The notes under the pieces were generated by a model. That model searched no databases and had not been told where the DNA came from. It worked only from the letters and a program-made list of their open reading frames with translations. From Nautilus pompilius (Eukaryota; Mollusca; Cephalopoda; Nautilida; Nautilidae): a stretch of 64,000 nucleotides of DNA. The stretch spans positions 1,766,001 through 1,830,000 of the forward strand of contig JACATO010000121.1 of the NCBI GenBank assembly GCA_018389105.1, given 5' to 3'. The stretch's first letter is position 1; each line of letters begins with the position of its first letter. The position numbers were made by a program, and so were the translations under genes. Shown here one piece after another: positions 1 through 11,849 of this stretch.

Positions 1-670
1 TTTGTGGGAGAATTTTCTAAATAGCCATGTATAAAAACTGATGTATGCTTCAGTGCTTTCCTCTCATTAATATCATCTCATAATGTACCAGAACAAAAGA
101 AAACAGTTATCTTCTTTAATGCAAGTTGTTATATATATATACAGTATTGGAAATAATTATGAAAACACACAAAGGATATGCAAAAGTAATGACCAGTTGC
201 AAATTAGACACATATATAATACATAACAATGCATTATTATAGAAAATATACAAAAACAAAATCTATTTTACAGTGCATTAATATTTGATATTTGAATCCT
301 TTGCTTTATATAGAGCATGACCCCTTGTTTTCATGCTACCATGAAAATTTCCAATATATGACTGTGGAATGTTGTTCCAAATACCCTATGGTACTTTTTC
401 CAATTCATCCAAGGTGTCTGTTTTGCTTTTATTCTCTCAGTAGCCATATAACCCAGTATGGCCTCATTGATGTTCATATTAGGACTTTATGCAGGCTGAG
501 GCATCTTTTTGAGCATTCCATCAGTCTCCTTATGTTCCAGATAGTTTTCATCACATTAGTTGTATGCTTAGAGTCACTGTTATGTTGAAAGATGAGCCTA
601 ATAAGATGTCCTTCTGAGAAAATGCTGAGATGGTGGAAAACTTGCCTGTACTTATTGTGAATCAACATAC

Positions 671-830
671 AGTAGGTCCTCACTTAATGTCATAGTTGTG
701 TTCTTTAAAACTGCAACATTAGGTGAAACAAGGCTAAGTGAATCTATTTTTCCTATAAGAAATAAGTAAAATAAGGGAATTAGGTTTCAGGAGAATGCTT
801 TCGCCAGAGAAAACCTATTTTATATATGCA
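671..830. mobile_element. Possible DNA transposon terminus
   Basis: The sequence CAGTAGGTCCTCACTTAATG, followed by TTTTTCCTATAAGAAATAAG some 70 bases later, has the CAG start and AGGTCCTC layout of hAT or Tigger-type ends. It could be the 3' end of the hAT remnant at 1690-2660, but no matching opposite end was found. Confidence 0.35.
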
Positions 831-1689
831 AATTCAACACCTTATGCATGTAATATATATTAATCATCATAATATATACTTATGAGGAAAAAAGTTTAAT
901 AAATAAGATAAACAATTTATATCTGTTGCCTGAACCTACTGATGACGGTGGGAGAAGTGACTAAGAAGTGGATGTTGAGAGTCACTTGCAGTATCTCTAC
1001 TGACCCACTGTCTTTTATGTAGAGAACACACTAAAGGTACTTAACAACAGGTTTTGAGAATTTTTTTGATTTTCTTTCTCAACTGCATCTATTGTCAACA
1101 GTAACAGCTTCACATATCCTCCTCAGAATCTTGCTACACATCTGAAGCATAAAGTTGGACTGCAATCCAATACATAGATTAGCCTTCACTAGCTAAGAAT
1201 TTGATTTCTATACATTTGTCATGTGATAGTTCCTTTTCAGGAGCCATAGTATTTATCACACTACAATGATATCACTGTCTGTACTTTTATAGTCCTGCAG
1301 ATGTCGCACTTTCAGACTGCTTGCATGACAACCAATTACAGTGTACTATATTGACACATGACTATGCTATGGAGCATTTCAATTTCACACCTGACATTTA
1401 TAACATGTTATTTGCATTTAATACCTGTTTTTTTTTTTTTTTCCGTTTTCATAATTATTTTGAATACTCTAGTCCCAAATTTTGCTGATTCCATGTGGTG
1501 AAGCAAAACCTTGATAAGAATATAAAATGCTTTCCATTGTGATTCATTATTGCTCCAAAAAATTCTTGCTAAAGCACCTGGCTTTGATCAAAAATGAATT
1601 TTGCTATTCTTTTGCAGCCTTTTCATTTTTGATGATATGACTGCTTCAGCAACTAATTCATTGCAAACATTTATGTGCTTAAATAAATC

Positions 1690-2660
1690 TTAAAATTGAT
1701 TGAAGCGTATTGTAGAAAGCCAATGAGATTCTTGACAGCAAAGTTCTATTGTACAGAAATTCAGAACACATGCATAGCAATGCATTTTTTGAACACTACT
1801 GTAATAACCACACATTTGCAGCTCTATAAAAAATCCATGAACAAGATTCTCAATTTTCAATCTATGATCATGAAGAGGTGATTTCAATAGTTGATACAAA
1901 CCCAAACCAGATGCCACTAATCTTTTGTACTGAAATAAGTCACTATTTCACTTCTTAATTTCTTATATAATGCAAAATAATGGTCACTTGATTAATGAAA
2001 GCCGTATCCTGATTTCCAGCTATCTCTGTACTGTAATTTTGATCACCAATTTCATCAATGACTTTCTTCTTCATAAGACAGCAAATAATTGCTAAGATGT
2101 TGGCAGTGGTTCTGAAAATATTCTTGTAAGACCTCCATGAGCACAAGAATTTTCTCTATTCCATTTTTTTTAAACTTGTCACATCTAATTTTGCTAGCTT
2201 TTACTACCATATCAGAGAAGTGCTTATTTAGTGGTACGTCAGCAACAAGCAAGATAAGTTCTAAAGAATTACCACGATCCACAGTTTTACTATCTGAGCT
2301 GAATAGTGCTTCACTTTTATGTCACCTATGTGTCAATGCCTGCTTCCCAATAAATGTCACAGCTGCTAAAATCCTTTTCAATATCTCAATATTTTCAAGA
2401 ATTTGCTGTTTTCTGAGATCGGTCATTTCCTTATTTATCAAAGAGCCAATGTCTTTCTCAGCTTGAAAACAGCATCTTGTGCGATTTGCTGCATTCATGG
2501 ACCACAAATTCTTTTCTTTTTTTTTGGTAAATGTGAATTATTTGTGAAACTCTCAGTAAAAGTAGAGTTAATCTTTGGCAAAGCTAAAACTACATTACAA
2601 TACAGTGCAGCCTGGCCATCCATGCATTTTTATTCTCTGAAATTTTTCTTTTATACACTT
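1690..2660 (-). pseudogene. hAT transposase remnant, DUF4371-containing
   Basis: Minus-strand pieces in family order: EKDIGSLINKEMTDLRKQQI and ILKRILAAVTFIGKQAL (2507-2322); then NSLELILLVADVPLNKHF (2282-2055); then KVIDEIGDQNYSTEIAGN with INQVTIILHYI (2146-1955); then weakly similar sequence to 1690. This is the DUF4371 region and the first part of the RNaseH-like fold found in ZMYM1-like hAT transposases. The C-terminal dimerisation motif was not seen, and frameshifts separate the pieces. Confidence 0.65.
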
Positions 2661-5199
2661 GTTTAGGATCAAATGACAGATGATGCACATTTATGAAGAT
2701 AGGTAGTATAGTTACTTTTGACCAATTCTAATATTTCATTGAGTGGAACACTATCAGTTAATTTTTTGAATTTAATCTATGCATTATCACTAGTGCTGTT
2801 TTCATCACAGGTTGCCAAAAAAAAACAGCAAGATTTTCAGGCGCAGGTGTAGGAACAAAAATCACAGGAGTCAGTTGAACACAGCCAGCAGTAGATTCAT
2901 CAAAAGCAGAAGGTTCATATTAAACAGAATTAGCTAATGTTCATCAGAAGTGGAAAGTTACTGTTTAAGCAGAAATTTATCCAGTACATTTAGTAAGGAC
3001 AACTTACTTTGCTTTAGATTTTTGGCACCATCAAGCTCTCTGCTATTTTTTTGTCATCTTGTTCTTTTACCATCCCTCTTCTTGGTGAAAGGGTATGTTT
3101 CTCCATTAAAGTATGATAGCAGTAGAATAGCTAATTAATATAAGGAAAAGCAAAATTAAGGAAAGTAACCATTATATGATAATGTCATATGCAAATGAAC
3201 ATTTAATTGACAAATTGTTTTGGTTCATAGATCTTAAATATAATCAAATTTTTAAAAGATACCATGCTTTTTAATCTGATTTTATTCAGTACAAAAATTT
3301 AAATGATAGACTTTTAATTCCACATTGATATTGTTGTACTTAAATGTAATTATTTAAAGTTTTTTTTTTATTTTGCAAATCAATTCCTAAAAATCGTGAA
3401 TTTGAACTATTCAGAATGCTTATTAGTTTTAACTTTGATTTACTTCTTATCTCTCTTTTTTATAATTTTAGATTATGAATACTTTTTTTGTAATTTTAAG
3501 ATTTTTTTTGCATGAATTTTCAATAATGAGTTAATTTCATCATGTATAACACTATCTGTGAAATGAGAATTCATTCATCATAGATATAGAAACATAGAAG
3601 GAGATAACTCTGTCTGCTTTTGATGAGACTAAATATGTTGAGATGCATTTTAATATCAAGCTGCTTTTGCAAATCTCATCTCATAGATGTTGCTTTACAA
3701 ACAACATATTTTTCATCTCACGTCTATTTCCAAAACACTAGCACCTTATGGCTAATTAAAAACATTAAAGTCCTGTGTTTTTTTGTATTTGTACTGCGAT
3801 TACATTTCCCACCTTCAAACAACACACAGGGAATACAGTGCTCAACTCAATTAATCACAAAATTTATGACTTCAACTATACGATATTACAAACTGAGGAT
3901 CAAGATGACTATAAAACCAATTGAACCTTTGTATCAGATATACATTTGCAATTCAAAAATTTAAAAACTTTTGTTTGTGGATAATTATTTAAAGAGAATA
4001 ATAATGGAATTAAACCAACTTTCTATGATGATAAAATCTTCTGCACAATTGAAAAACTCACTTTGGGAAAGTCCCCTTTTTGCATATACTGTTGTTCTGG
4101 GCAACTGTTAGTTGTAGTTAAAATTTGATCCTGGATTTTAGCTCAGCACTGTCAAAAATATTTAAAAGCCAAAGTCTCATGAATTTTTATCCATATACAT
4201 CTGAGAAATAACTTGAGTGGGGGGGGGTAGAATAAACCAAAGCTCCCTCGTTATTACCTATTCCATGTAAAGTAAAACACCTGTAGTGTTAAGTAGGAGA
4301 GGTCCAAACCAAAATTTCAAAATCTTTGTAAATCCTAGAAATTTGATCAATTTTGATGAGACTGGAGGTGTCTGAATTTTGTAATCCTTTCTCTCCTCTC
4401 CAAAAGGATTTACATCTGATCTATTCTGAATCTGTCCCTGGGTTTTAAAAAGTTTCACAATTATAAATCATTTGTTCATTTCTTAAGAATTAGTGATGTT
4501 CAATAGTTTGAGTTGCTTATAATGTGCCCAGATGTGAAAGAAGAGAATTTACATGTGAGTAAAAAATCAATAAACTTGTCTGAAAATGCTAATTTCCGAT
4601 ATTAATACAATATCTGTATAGATAAACTATAGTCTTCAAGTATGAAATCAGAAGATAAAAACTGAAAGACAGAAAATATATAGTGGTGGCAAAAATAAAA
4701 TATCTGGGGCAGGAGTGTCCATCAACAACCACTAACCTATATTTACAGACCTGATGCACCTCATAATCAATCCTAAATTATGGATTTCATCTTAATAAAA
4801 AATATAGTATATTTTGTCTGATACAAAATTCAGTTTTTCTTAAGTTTATTAAAGAATCTTATAATTTAATTAACATATGAAGGAAAAGTAAGTCTAAAAA
4901 TTCTAGGCTTGCTTTGGCAAATGGCCGAAGTTGGCATTAAACAAATTAAAGTTGCATATATAAAAGTTGTGGATTTGATGATGATTTAGATAACTTTATG
5001 AATTTTACCTGCATGTGATTCTTTTGAAAGTTTGACTGTGCAGATGCTGGCTACTCTGATATGGTAGATTTTTTTATGGCTTTAATGTTTGTGTAATTGT
5101 TTGATTTGACTTCAAAAAAATTTATTTATTTTATTCTCTATTCAATAATTTTATATGTGAAAAAAAAATGAAATTTAAAAAAGAGAAGGGGTGCTCAGG
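2661..5199. other. Gene-free stretch
   Basis: AT-rich sequence. The part to about 3140 may hold the eroded N-terminal end of the hAT remnant on the left. A GGGGGGG run occurs near 4220. No other gene or repeat was recognised. Confidence 0.5.
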
Positions 5200-5790
5200 A
5201 GATACTCTGGAATTTTTAGGCTTTCCAGTGGATCAGTCCACCAATGTCTCTATGGTATAGACAATGACTCAGTAGAGAATTCCGTAAATGACCAAGCTGC
5301 ATGTATAAATGCTAACATTTCTTCAAGAACAGTAAGATACATATTAATGTGAAGTGGTCTCAATGAATGTGTAACTAACGAAGGCCTTTTCTGAGGAGAA
5401 GTAACCAAATGACAAGGCGTGATGGTCAATAGAAAGAAGCAGTGGGAAGGGGAGACCAAACCCAGAAAAAGATTTTTTTTACAGATGAGTTAAAGTTTAA
5501 ATTGTTGGGCATTAATCATTGGCAATTTTTTGTCGGGTGGACTGAGGAGTGGCATAACAGTGTACAACAGTTACAATGGAATGTTGGGGTGGATCAATCA
5601 ATACACGTGTTGGACTGCATATCAGCCAAGGGTGTTAGAGGTTTTCATAAAATCAAGAGTGTATTGTTTGCCAACAGGTAAAGCCAGCTTTTCTTCCATC
5701 ATATCATTTCCTCAGAAAGACATCTTATAGCCAAAGATTCAACATAACAATGACTCTATGCATACAGCCAACGTGATGAAAACTGAAACA
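5200..5790 (+). pseudogene. Tc1-like transposase remnant
   Basis: The plus strand shows RRPFLRRSNQMTRRDG near 5380, IFFTDELKFKLLG near 5470-5510 (the first catalytic Asp motif, with the usual DES altered to DEL), CISAKGVRGFHKI near 5617-5655, and QHNNDSMHTA near 5740-5775 (family QDNDPKHTA, with the catalytic Asp retained and neighbours mutated). Stops separate the pieces and the C-terminus was not seen. Confidence 0.75.
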
Positions 5791-6340
5791 TAAAGAGACT
5801 GATGGAACACTTATATAGATGCTTTGGCCTGCACAAAGTTCTAATATAAACATCATTGCGGCTATATGAGATTATATGCAGGGCTTTCAAGAACCAAATA
5901 AGGCCTTGAGGCTAGTTGTATAATTGGGACCCTATGACCCAACATGATAGATGGTTAGGTGTGGTACCACGCAATACCATAAATTATAATCTATGAATGA
6001 AATAGTGAAATTTGTTCAAACTGATTATAATATTGCGCAAATGTGATTGCACATAGCAGAAAACTAAAATTAATGCTTTATTAGACCAAAAGATAGGGAT
6101 ACTCCAAGTCCTACATGAGGAAAAGTAAGGTGATTTGACAAACACCCACATTCAAACATAGCACCAGTTAAACATTTGAGTAATAATGGTATTAAAAGGT
6201 AATGGTGTGGTGAGGAAGCTTTAGAAATAGTTCATTTTCTTATGTAAGCCTAAATTCATCAAAGAAAATTAGTAGACAAAATAAAGTCTAAAATGTTTCT
6301 TTACATGTTTTTTTTTAAAAAAAGAAATTTGTTAATTATA

Positions 6341-6721
6341 CAGGGTGCCCCACAAAAAACCAGGAAATTTGGTACAGTTTATTTAATTGTTGGAAATTGT
6401 GGTAGTTATTTAAAACAAAAGCAAGGGATAGAAATTTGGTAGCTTAAAACAGAACAAAAACACAAATGTTAGATGTGGTGTTCAAAATGCTTTCCGTGGG
6501 CAGCTGCACAACAACGTAGACAGTCTAGCAAACTTCCAGTCGCCCTTTGGATAACTTCAAGTGGGATATTGTTCCAAGCTTCCATCAACACAGGTTTTAA
6601 GGATTGTATGTCTGTGACTTCTCTCCTCGGTAGTTGATGTAACAGTAAACCCCACATGGTAAAATCCATTACGTTGAGATCTGGACTTTTAAAATTTCCT
6701 GGTTTTTTGTGGGGCACCCTG
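6341..6721 (-). mobile_element. Tc1/mariner deletion derivative with perfect 30 bp terminal inverted repeats
   Basis: The 381 bp element is flanked by TA at 6339-6340 and 6722-6723. Both ends, read inward, start CAGGGTGCCCCACAAAAAAC and continue identically for 30 bp. The inside keeps only the transposase C-terminus on the minus strand, open from 6717 to 6469: SPDLNVMDFTMWG, then LLHQLPRREVTDI, ending RCCAAAHGKHFEHHI. This is the SPDLNPxDFxxWG type common in arthropod genomes. The frame starts inside the inverted repeat (MPHKKPGNF), because a deletion fused the 5' end directly to the last catalytic motif. Confidence 0.93.
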
Positions 6722-6724
6722 TAT

Positions 6725-7420
6725 TAGTACAAATCTATCTTCCTGGTCAGCTCACTTCTGATGCTCAATACTGCAAGATTACACCATCTTTCATGTGTCA
6801 TCATGCTTCAAAGAAAATTCTTTATAAGTTTCAACCTACTAAATGAGTTCTCAGCTGATGTAATTGTTACTGGGAAGGTACAAAATATCATTAAGGCAAT
6901 ACATAAATTATGAAATTAAATATCTCATCCAACTTATATTCATGGATTTTGTTTTATACTATTCTCAAAAGTTGGCAACAATGTGGATGAACTTCAAATG
7001 TAGCAGTTCTTTTTTGAGATGGTATTGTGAGACATCATTGGAAAATTTTTGTCCAAAAATGTCAGAGGCATTAGAAATTTTCTCATCAGATATAAAGATA
7101 CCTTAAAAGAAAATTGAAAAGGTCAAATAGCATTTCCAACGTGTTACACCTTTTTCATGTTCAAGAGTCTACATAGCAAGCAATAAAATGCATTCTTTGC
7201 AAAGCTGAAAACAAGCCCTCTTCTATAATCCAATTTGCTATTGTTACTTAGAATAAAGAATATATATAGGGAAATGCTTGCCATCAACATCATATGGAAC
7301 TGTTTATGATGTTGCATATCTTTCTCTAAGCAGTTCTTCAATCTCCTTTGCTGTAGAAACTCAGGACACTTTCTATTATCAAACCAGTGCACCCAGTTTG
7401 ATGCCACACTCACCATTCTC
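6725..7420 (-). pseudogene. hAT transposase remnant, TTF/ZMYM1-like
   Basis: On the minus strand, a piece at about 6870-6750 reads PVTITSAENSFSRLKLIKNF, then a stop, then SMMTHERWCNLAVLSI, the hAT C-terminal dimerisation motif. A frame at 7416-7144 ends LVFSFAKNAFYCLLCRLLNM, resembling the TTF zinc finger tail. The catalytic middle appears deleted. It abuts the element ending at 6721, but no target duplication linking the two was found. Confidence 0.55.
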
Positions 7421-8042
7421 CTCTTGTTGGATTACATCTATCTCATCCATAGACTCATCTCTCTCTTGTTTGCCTCAATCTTTAACAACGCTACTTAAAG
7501 AAGACAAATTTTGCAGATTTTCATTATTTGGTGCCAACTACCAGCTTCAACGTTCTGAAATACTGTCTCAGAATTTGATTTTGTCAAATCCAAATCAAAC
7601 AGTGTATGAGTCCTTTTTATAACTCTTCATCTCTCTGCTACTTTTCACATTGCCTTTGAGCATCAGATTTATGCTGATCAGGCCCAATGAGAGGGGGCCT
7701 CACCCATCCTCTCAGAGGGTGGTGCTGGTGGTATGAAATTGTTTTAGAGGGTGAAATAAAGACTAAAACTTAAATCTCTGTGAGATTGTTTGTTTTCCAT
7801 GACCGGTATAATTTTTTTTCCAAAAAAGGTGAGAATCTCTCGGTGGACTCCAATGAGAACAATTCCAGTTTCTGAACAAATGCGGGAAACGTATATGTAA
7901 AATATCAAAATAACACATTCTGGGTGTGTTTCCTTCTTAAAGTATAAGCAAATAAAGAAGAGTAGAAAACAATATACAAAATACACAAAGGTAGGTGATC
8001 AATATGTGCAAACTAGAGGACATTTCAAACACGAATGATGCA

Positions 8043-9236
8043 TTAAGTTGTCACAAACATTTTGTCAGTTTTCTTACTGCAACAAGGAGACTTCATATTG
8101 TCGCTGAACTTGAAGTTTATTAATCAGAGTCAGTTCCATTACAATCAACACACTTCTGCCAATGAGGTACAAGTGCATTTATACCATTTTGAAAAAAATC
8201 TTGATTTCTGGAGTCGATAAACTGTTGGAAGACAATTTCAGTTGCTGCTTGGTTGGAGAAGGATTTCATACAGAGGAAGCTCAGGTGTTTGAAAAGGTGG
8301 TAGTCTGTGGGAGAAAGGTCTGTGGTATTCCAACATGTTCAGTTTCCAAAGAGTCATGAGGATGAGCATTGTTGTGGAGCAGGACTGGGCCTCTTCGATT
8401 CACCAATGGCAGCTGTCATTGGGAGAGTTTCTGATGAACAACATTTAATTCACAACAGCACCTTTCAGCTGTGATGGTTTTGCCAGGTTTCAAGAAGTTA
8501 TAGTGGATGACACCACTTGCAGTCCACCTAACAGTGGCCATAACCTTCTTTTGGTGGAGGCTGGGTTTTTGAATGGGGTTAGGCACCTTGTCTCTGTCGA
8601 CCCACTGTGCTGATCATTTGCAATTGTCATAAAGGATCCATTTTCCATCACACATAACGATTTGGTCAAGAAATGGGTCGTTTTTGTTTCTTATGACAAG
8701 CAAAGAGCTGATCTCTAATCGACAATTTTGTTGTTGTGTATTCAACTTGTGAAGTACCCACTTGTCAAGCTTTTTCATCTGGTCAATTGCATCAAGATGT
8801 CAGGAAACAGTTGCAGTGCTTACATCAAGCTCTCCAGCAATTTTTTGCACTGTTTTTCTTGGATCAACTTCAACCGAGGCTTTTAGATGGTTGTCATCAC
8901 AGCTGGAAGGATATCCGCTACATTCCTTATCTTTGAGGCTCACATCTCCTGATTGAAATGTTACAAACCATCATTGTACTGTCAGCTCATTGCTGGTCCT
9001 CACCCCATGCCTGCTTAATGTTACCAGTTGCCTTGCTCATTCTGTGGCCTGGTCTGAATTTGTGAAGTAAAATGGCACGAAAACCTTTCTATCCAGGCTT
9101 TAGGTTTTGCATAATGTATGCCAAAGCACATGCTATAAAATGATATATATCTTATCTACATACACCTTCACAGGCTTGCAAAAAATGGCCCCAAACTAAC
9201 TATATAAAAACAGACAAAATTTTTGTAACAACCTCA
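8043..9236 (-). mobile_element. Second mariner copy of the 47 kb family, degenerate
   Basis: This is about 1.19 kb in reverse orientation. The left end reads TTAAGTTGTCACAAACATTT. The right end, read inward, is TGAGGTTGTTACAAAAATTT and is followed by TA at 9237-9238; the matching left TA appears as CA. Minus-strand coding fragments line up with the 47 kb copy: the catalytic AATGCTCATCCTCATGACTC block near 8345-8370, the target-strand region near 8590-8700, and the N-terminal helix-turn-helix near 8880-9080. The frame is broken repeatedly, so no protein is expected. Confidence 0.88.
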
Positions 9237-9289
9237 TAGAAGTGAGTTATAAGCCTAGTAAAGTTCAACCAAATAGTTTTTCCAATGGA

Positions 9290-9480
9290 AGCAACTTAAA
9301 GTTTGAAATTAGCCACTTTAAAAACACATCCTGCCCTTTTTCAGTACTGGTTATATGGGTAATAAGAAAGTCAAACTGCAACCAAAAACCTTGGAAGAAC
9401 TGTGGAAAATGCTACAGGGTGTCATCCACTGCCTAAAGCAAAGGGTTTACATACCAAATACTAACAATGCACTGCACAAC
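9290..9480 (+). pseudogene. Possible Tc1-like C-terminal fragment
   Basis: Immediately right of the 8 kb mariner, one plus-strand frame reads LQPKTLEELWKMLQGVIHCL. This resembles the helix near the C-terminus of some Tc1 transposases, but the match is short. No catalytic motif is present and the ends are not visible. Confidence 0.3.
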
Positions 9481-10299
9481 ATATTTAAAAAATATTTTTT
9501 GTAATAATGCCACAAGTATGTATTATGTAAGTCTCCCGCTCTTTGTGTGTGTTTTCTTAATCGTTTTCATTACTGTATATACATATATTATAATTCTAAG
9601 ACCACTTTGAAATCACCTGCTTTTATAGTAAATAAATGTTTAACTTCAATCAATTCTTGTTATAGCATGTATTAGCAACTTTTGACCTGTTACTATTAAT
9701 TTAGTTTAGTAGTTACAAAGAGGCATGAAGCCATCTTGGATTACATACGGAGGTTTGAGGTCTCTTTAGATAAATTTGACATTATACTGTTTACATTTTG
9801 AAAAATCAGTTCAGGAGACATTTATGTGAAAATTATTACTAGGTTGGTTTGCTTAGCATACACAAAACTTTAATAGACCATCTGGGAAACTGTATAATAT
9901 CATATCAAATTTATGTTAAACATCATTTATTTATGAAAAAAACTAAGAAAAAGGAAATCCATGCCAGTCAAAAGTTGGCCCTTCCATTCACAAATAGTAA
10001 TTTAAAAATAGAATTTATTTCTTTAATTATCTCCCCCTTAATAAAAGTAGTTGAATTTATTTGATGTAAATCTACTACCACTTTCTAAAAGTCATAATAT
10101 TTTTCTTTTTGAATAAATTTTGTATTGGGGTCTGAAATTATAGCATTATTTTCATTTTAACATCTATCCTTATCATTCTTAGTGTAAACTTTAATGCTGT
10201 AGAAACTAAGTGATTCAGCCAATTGCCACATATATTTCTTTATACAGTGCAAGTGAGCTGTGTGTCCTCAAAAGCCTATTCAATAAAATTCATTTAATG

Positions 10300-10800
10300 G
10301 GCTAACCTGTGATCTGGCACTTCCAAAGTACTGGCACTAGGCCAAACTAGTTAGTGTAATTTACCACCGCTATGTGGCACTGTAAACCAGTCGGCTTCCT
10401 GTGTTTGCTGGTACATGTGTTTGGATATTTAATACTCTCTGAAAATATTTTATATTACTTATTTCTCCAATAAACATTAATTTCTTTGAATTATTGCATA
10501 ATGCCATCAAAGAAGAGCTCTCCAACTAGCTGCGGGAGAGAAGTCTGCTACCATTAGCACGGTACTGTACATGAGATCTGCTACACACAGTTCTGTTCAT
10601 TCTTCACTTGATTAAGGAGAGTTTCTATTACAGTATCGTTTATTATGTTTCACCAGACATTACTATTATAGGTGGGTTATTGCTATTGTGATACCCTGCA
10701 TTATAGGTAAATTATGCCTATTATTTAACTGTGGGTATACACTGTAATATTACCTAATCCAACACCTAAATGGTCCAGTACCTGCTGAATTAAAGGAATT
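10300..10800 (+). mobile_element. Tigger/pogo-type deletion derivative
   Basis: The left part contains CTAACCTGTGATCTGGCACT and a second CTGGCAC copy. The right part, read inward, contains CAGGTACTGGACC and TGTTGGATTAGG, like the AACCTCTxxTCCGGCAC ends of Tigger elements. An ATG frame at 10501 reads MPSKKSSPTSCGREVCYH before a stop, resembling the basic N-terminus of Tigger transposases. The 3' part (GTTATTGCTATTGTGATACC and TGCATTATAGGTAAATTATG) resembles Tigger 3' sequence. The catalytic region is absent and the ends are approximate. Confidence 0.5.
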
Positions 10801-11149
10801 ATACTTTTTTTTCCCCACCACAATATTAAAATAGCTTTTTACTTTTTCTGTTTTTCTATTCATGACATCCCGCTCCCAGACATTTTTATACTCTGAAGCC
10901 ATAAAAAAATTTTTTTTTAATTTTCAAGATTGGCAAAGATAAAGGTGAATTCTCTTTCAACATCCCGACTTAACTACATTAATAACCTGCAGGTGGATAA
11001 GCAAATAAACAACAAAGCCAAATCTTATATAATCTGTGTATTATTTTTTCAAAATGTTTTGGATATGAAGGCCCCTTCTTGTGACACAATTTATAAGCTC
11101 CATAAAAAAATTTCCTACAGTACTATTTTATGATCTTAAACATCTTTCT

Positions 11150-11840
11150 GACTAGAAGGTGACCTCATGAGACAGACTGTACAATAAGGACTTCTGGAAG
11201 ATAGATTAAAAGCCAGATAGACTTTGAAGAAACAATTTCTTACCACTGAAATAGAAGGGAAATAACTGACATGGGCTGAAAGATACAAGTCACGGCCAGA
11301 GAAAGTTATAGAATAGAGGTGTTTTCTGATGAAAGTAATTTTTACATGCCATGGTCATTGAAGTCAGTCGAGAAACATCCACTGCTGCTTATATTAGTCA
11401 CAGAGTGTAAACACTTAGGAAGTTTCCCTTGCCATCATGAGGAACAGTGAAAAGTGCATTCACATGTTAGAGTGTGGTTCTTAAATAGACTATGTTCTGT
11501 CTAGATGGCAGTGGAGTGTTCCAGCAGGATCTTGCACTCAACTGCACATCAAGAACTGCCAAGAAGTTTTTCAGACAAAATAATGTTAAGTATTTAGATT
11601 GGCTTGGAAACTCTCCCTGGTCTCAACCCAATAAAGAATGTGGGTGCTACCTGCAAAGCAAGGCTGAGAAAATTAGACAGTACTACAGAAAAGAAAGTAA
11701 TTTGTGCTGTCAATCAAGTCTGGTTTCAGGAATCTGAAACTGAAAGTATATGTGAACATTTGGTAGTCTCCATGCCGAAATTATTAAGGCAGAAGGCAGA
11801 CAGATTTTGTACTAAATATTGTATGACTAAGTATAATTGA
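11150..11840 (+). pseudogene. Tc1-like transposase remnant
   Basis: The plus strand near 11518 onward reads GVFQQDLALNCTSRTAKKFF then NNVKYLDWLGNSP, the Tc1 catalytic block and its downstream NSPDLNP region. A frameshift near 11604-11620 leads to GLNPIKNVGATCKARLRKLD and a C-terminal ICEHLVVSMPK-like end at about 11750-11790. The catalytic Glu of NPIE is Lys. An eroded first-Asp region (VFSDES-like) is visible near 11320. The LDW-NSP style differs from the 25/62 kb family. Confidence 0.8.
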
Positions 11841-11849
11841 ATAAATGTC

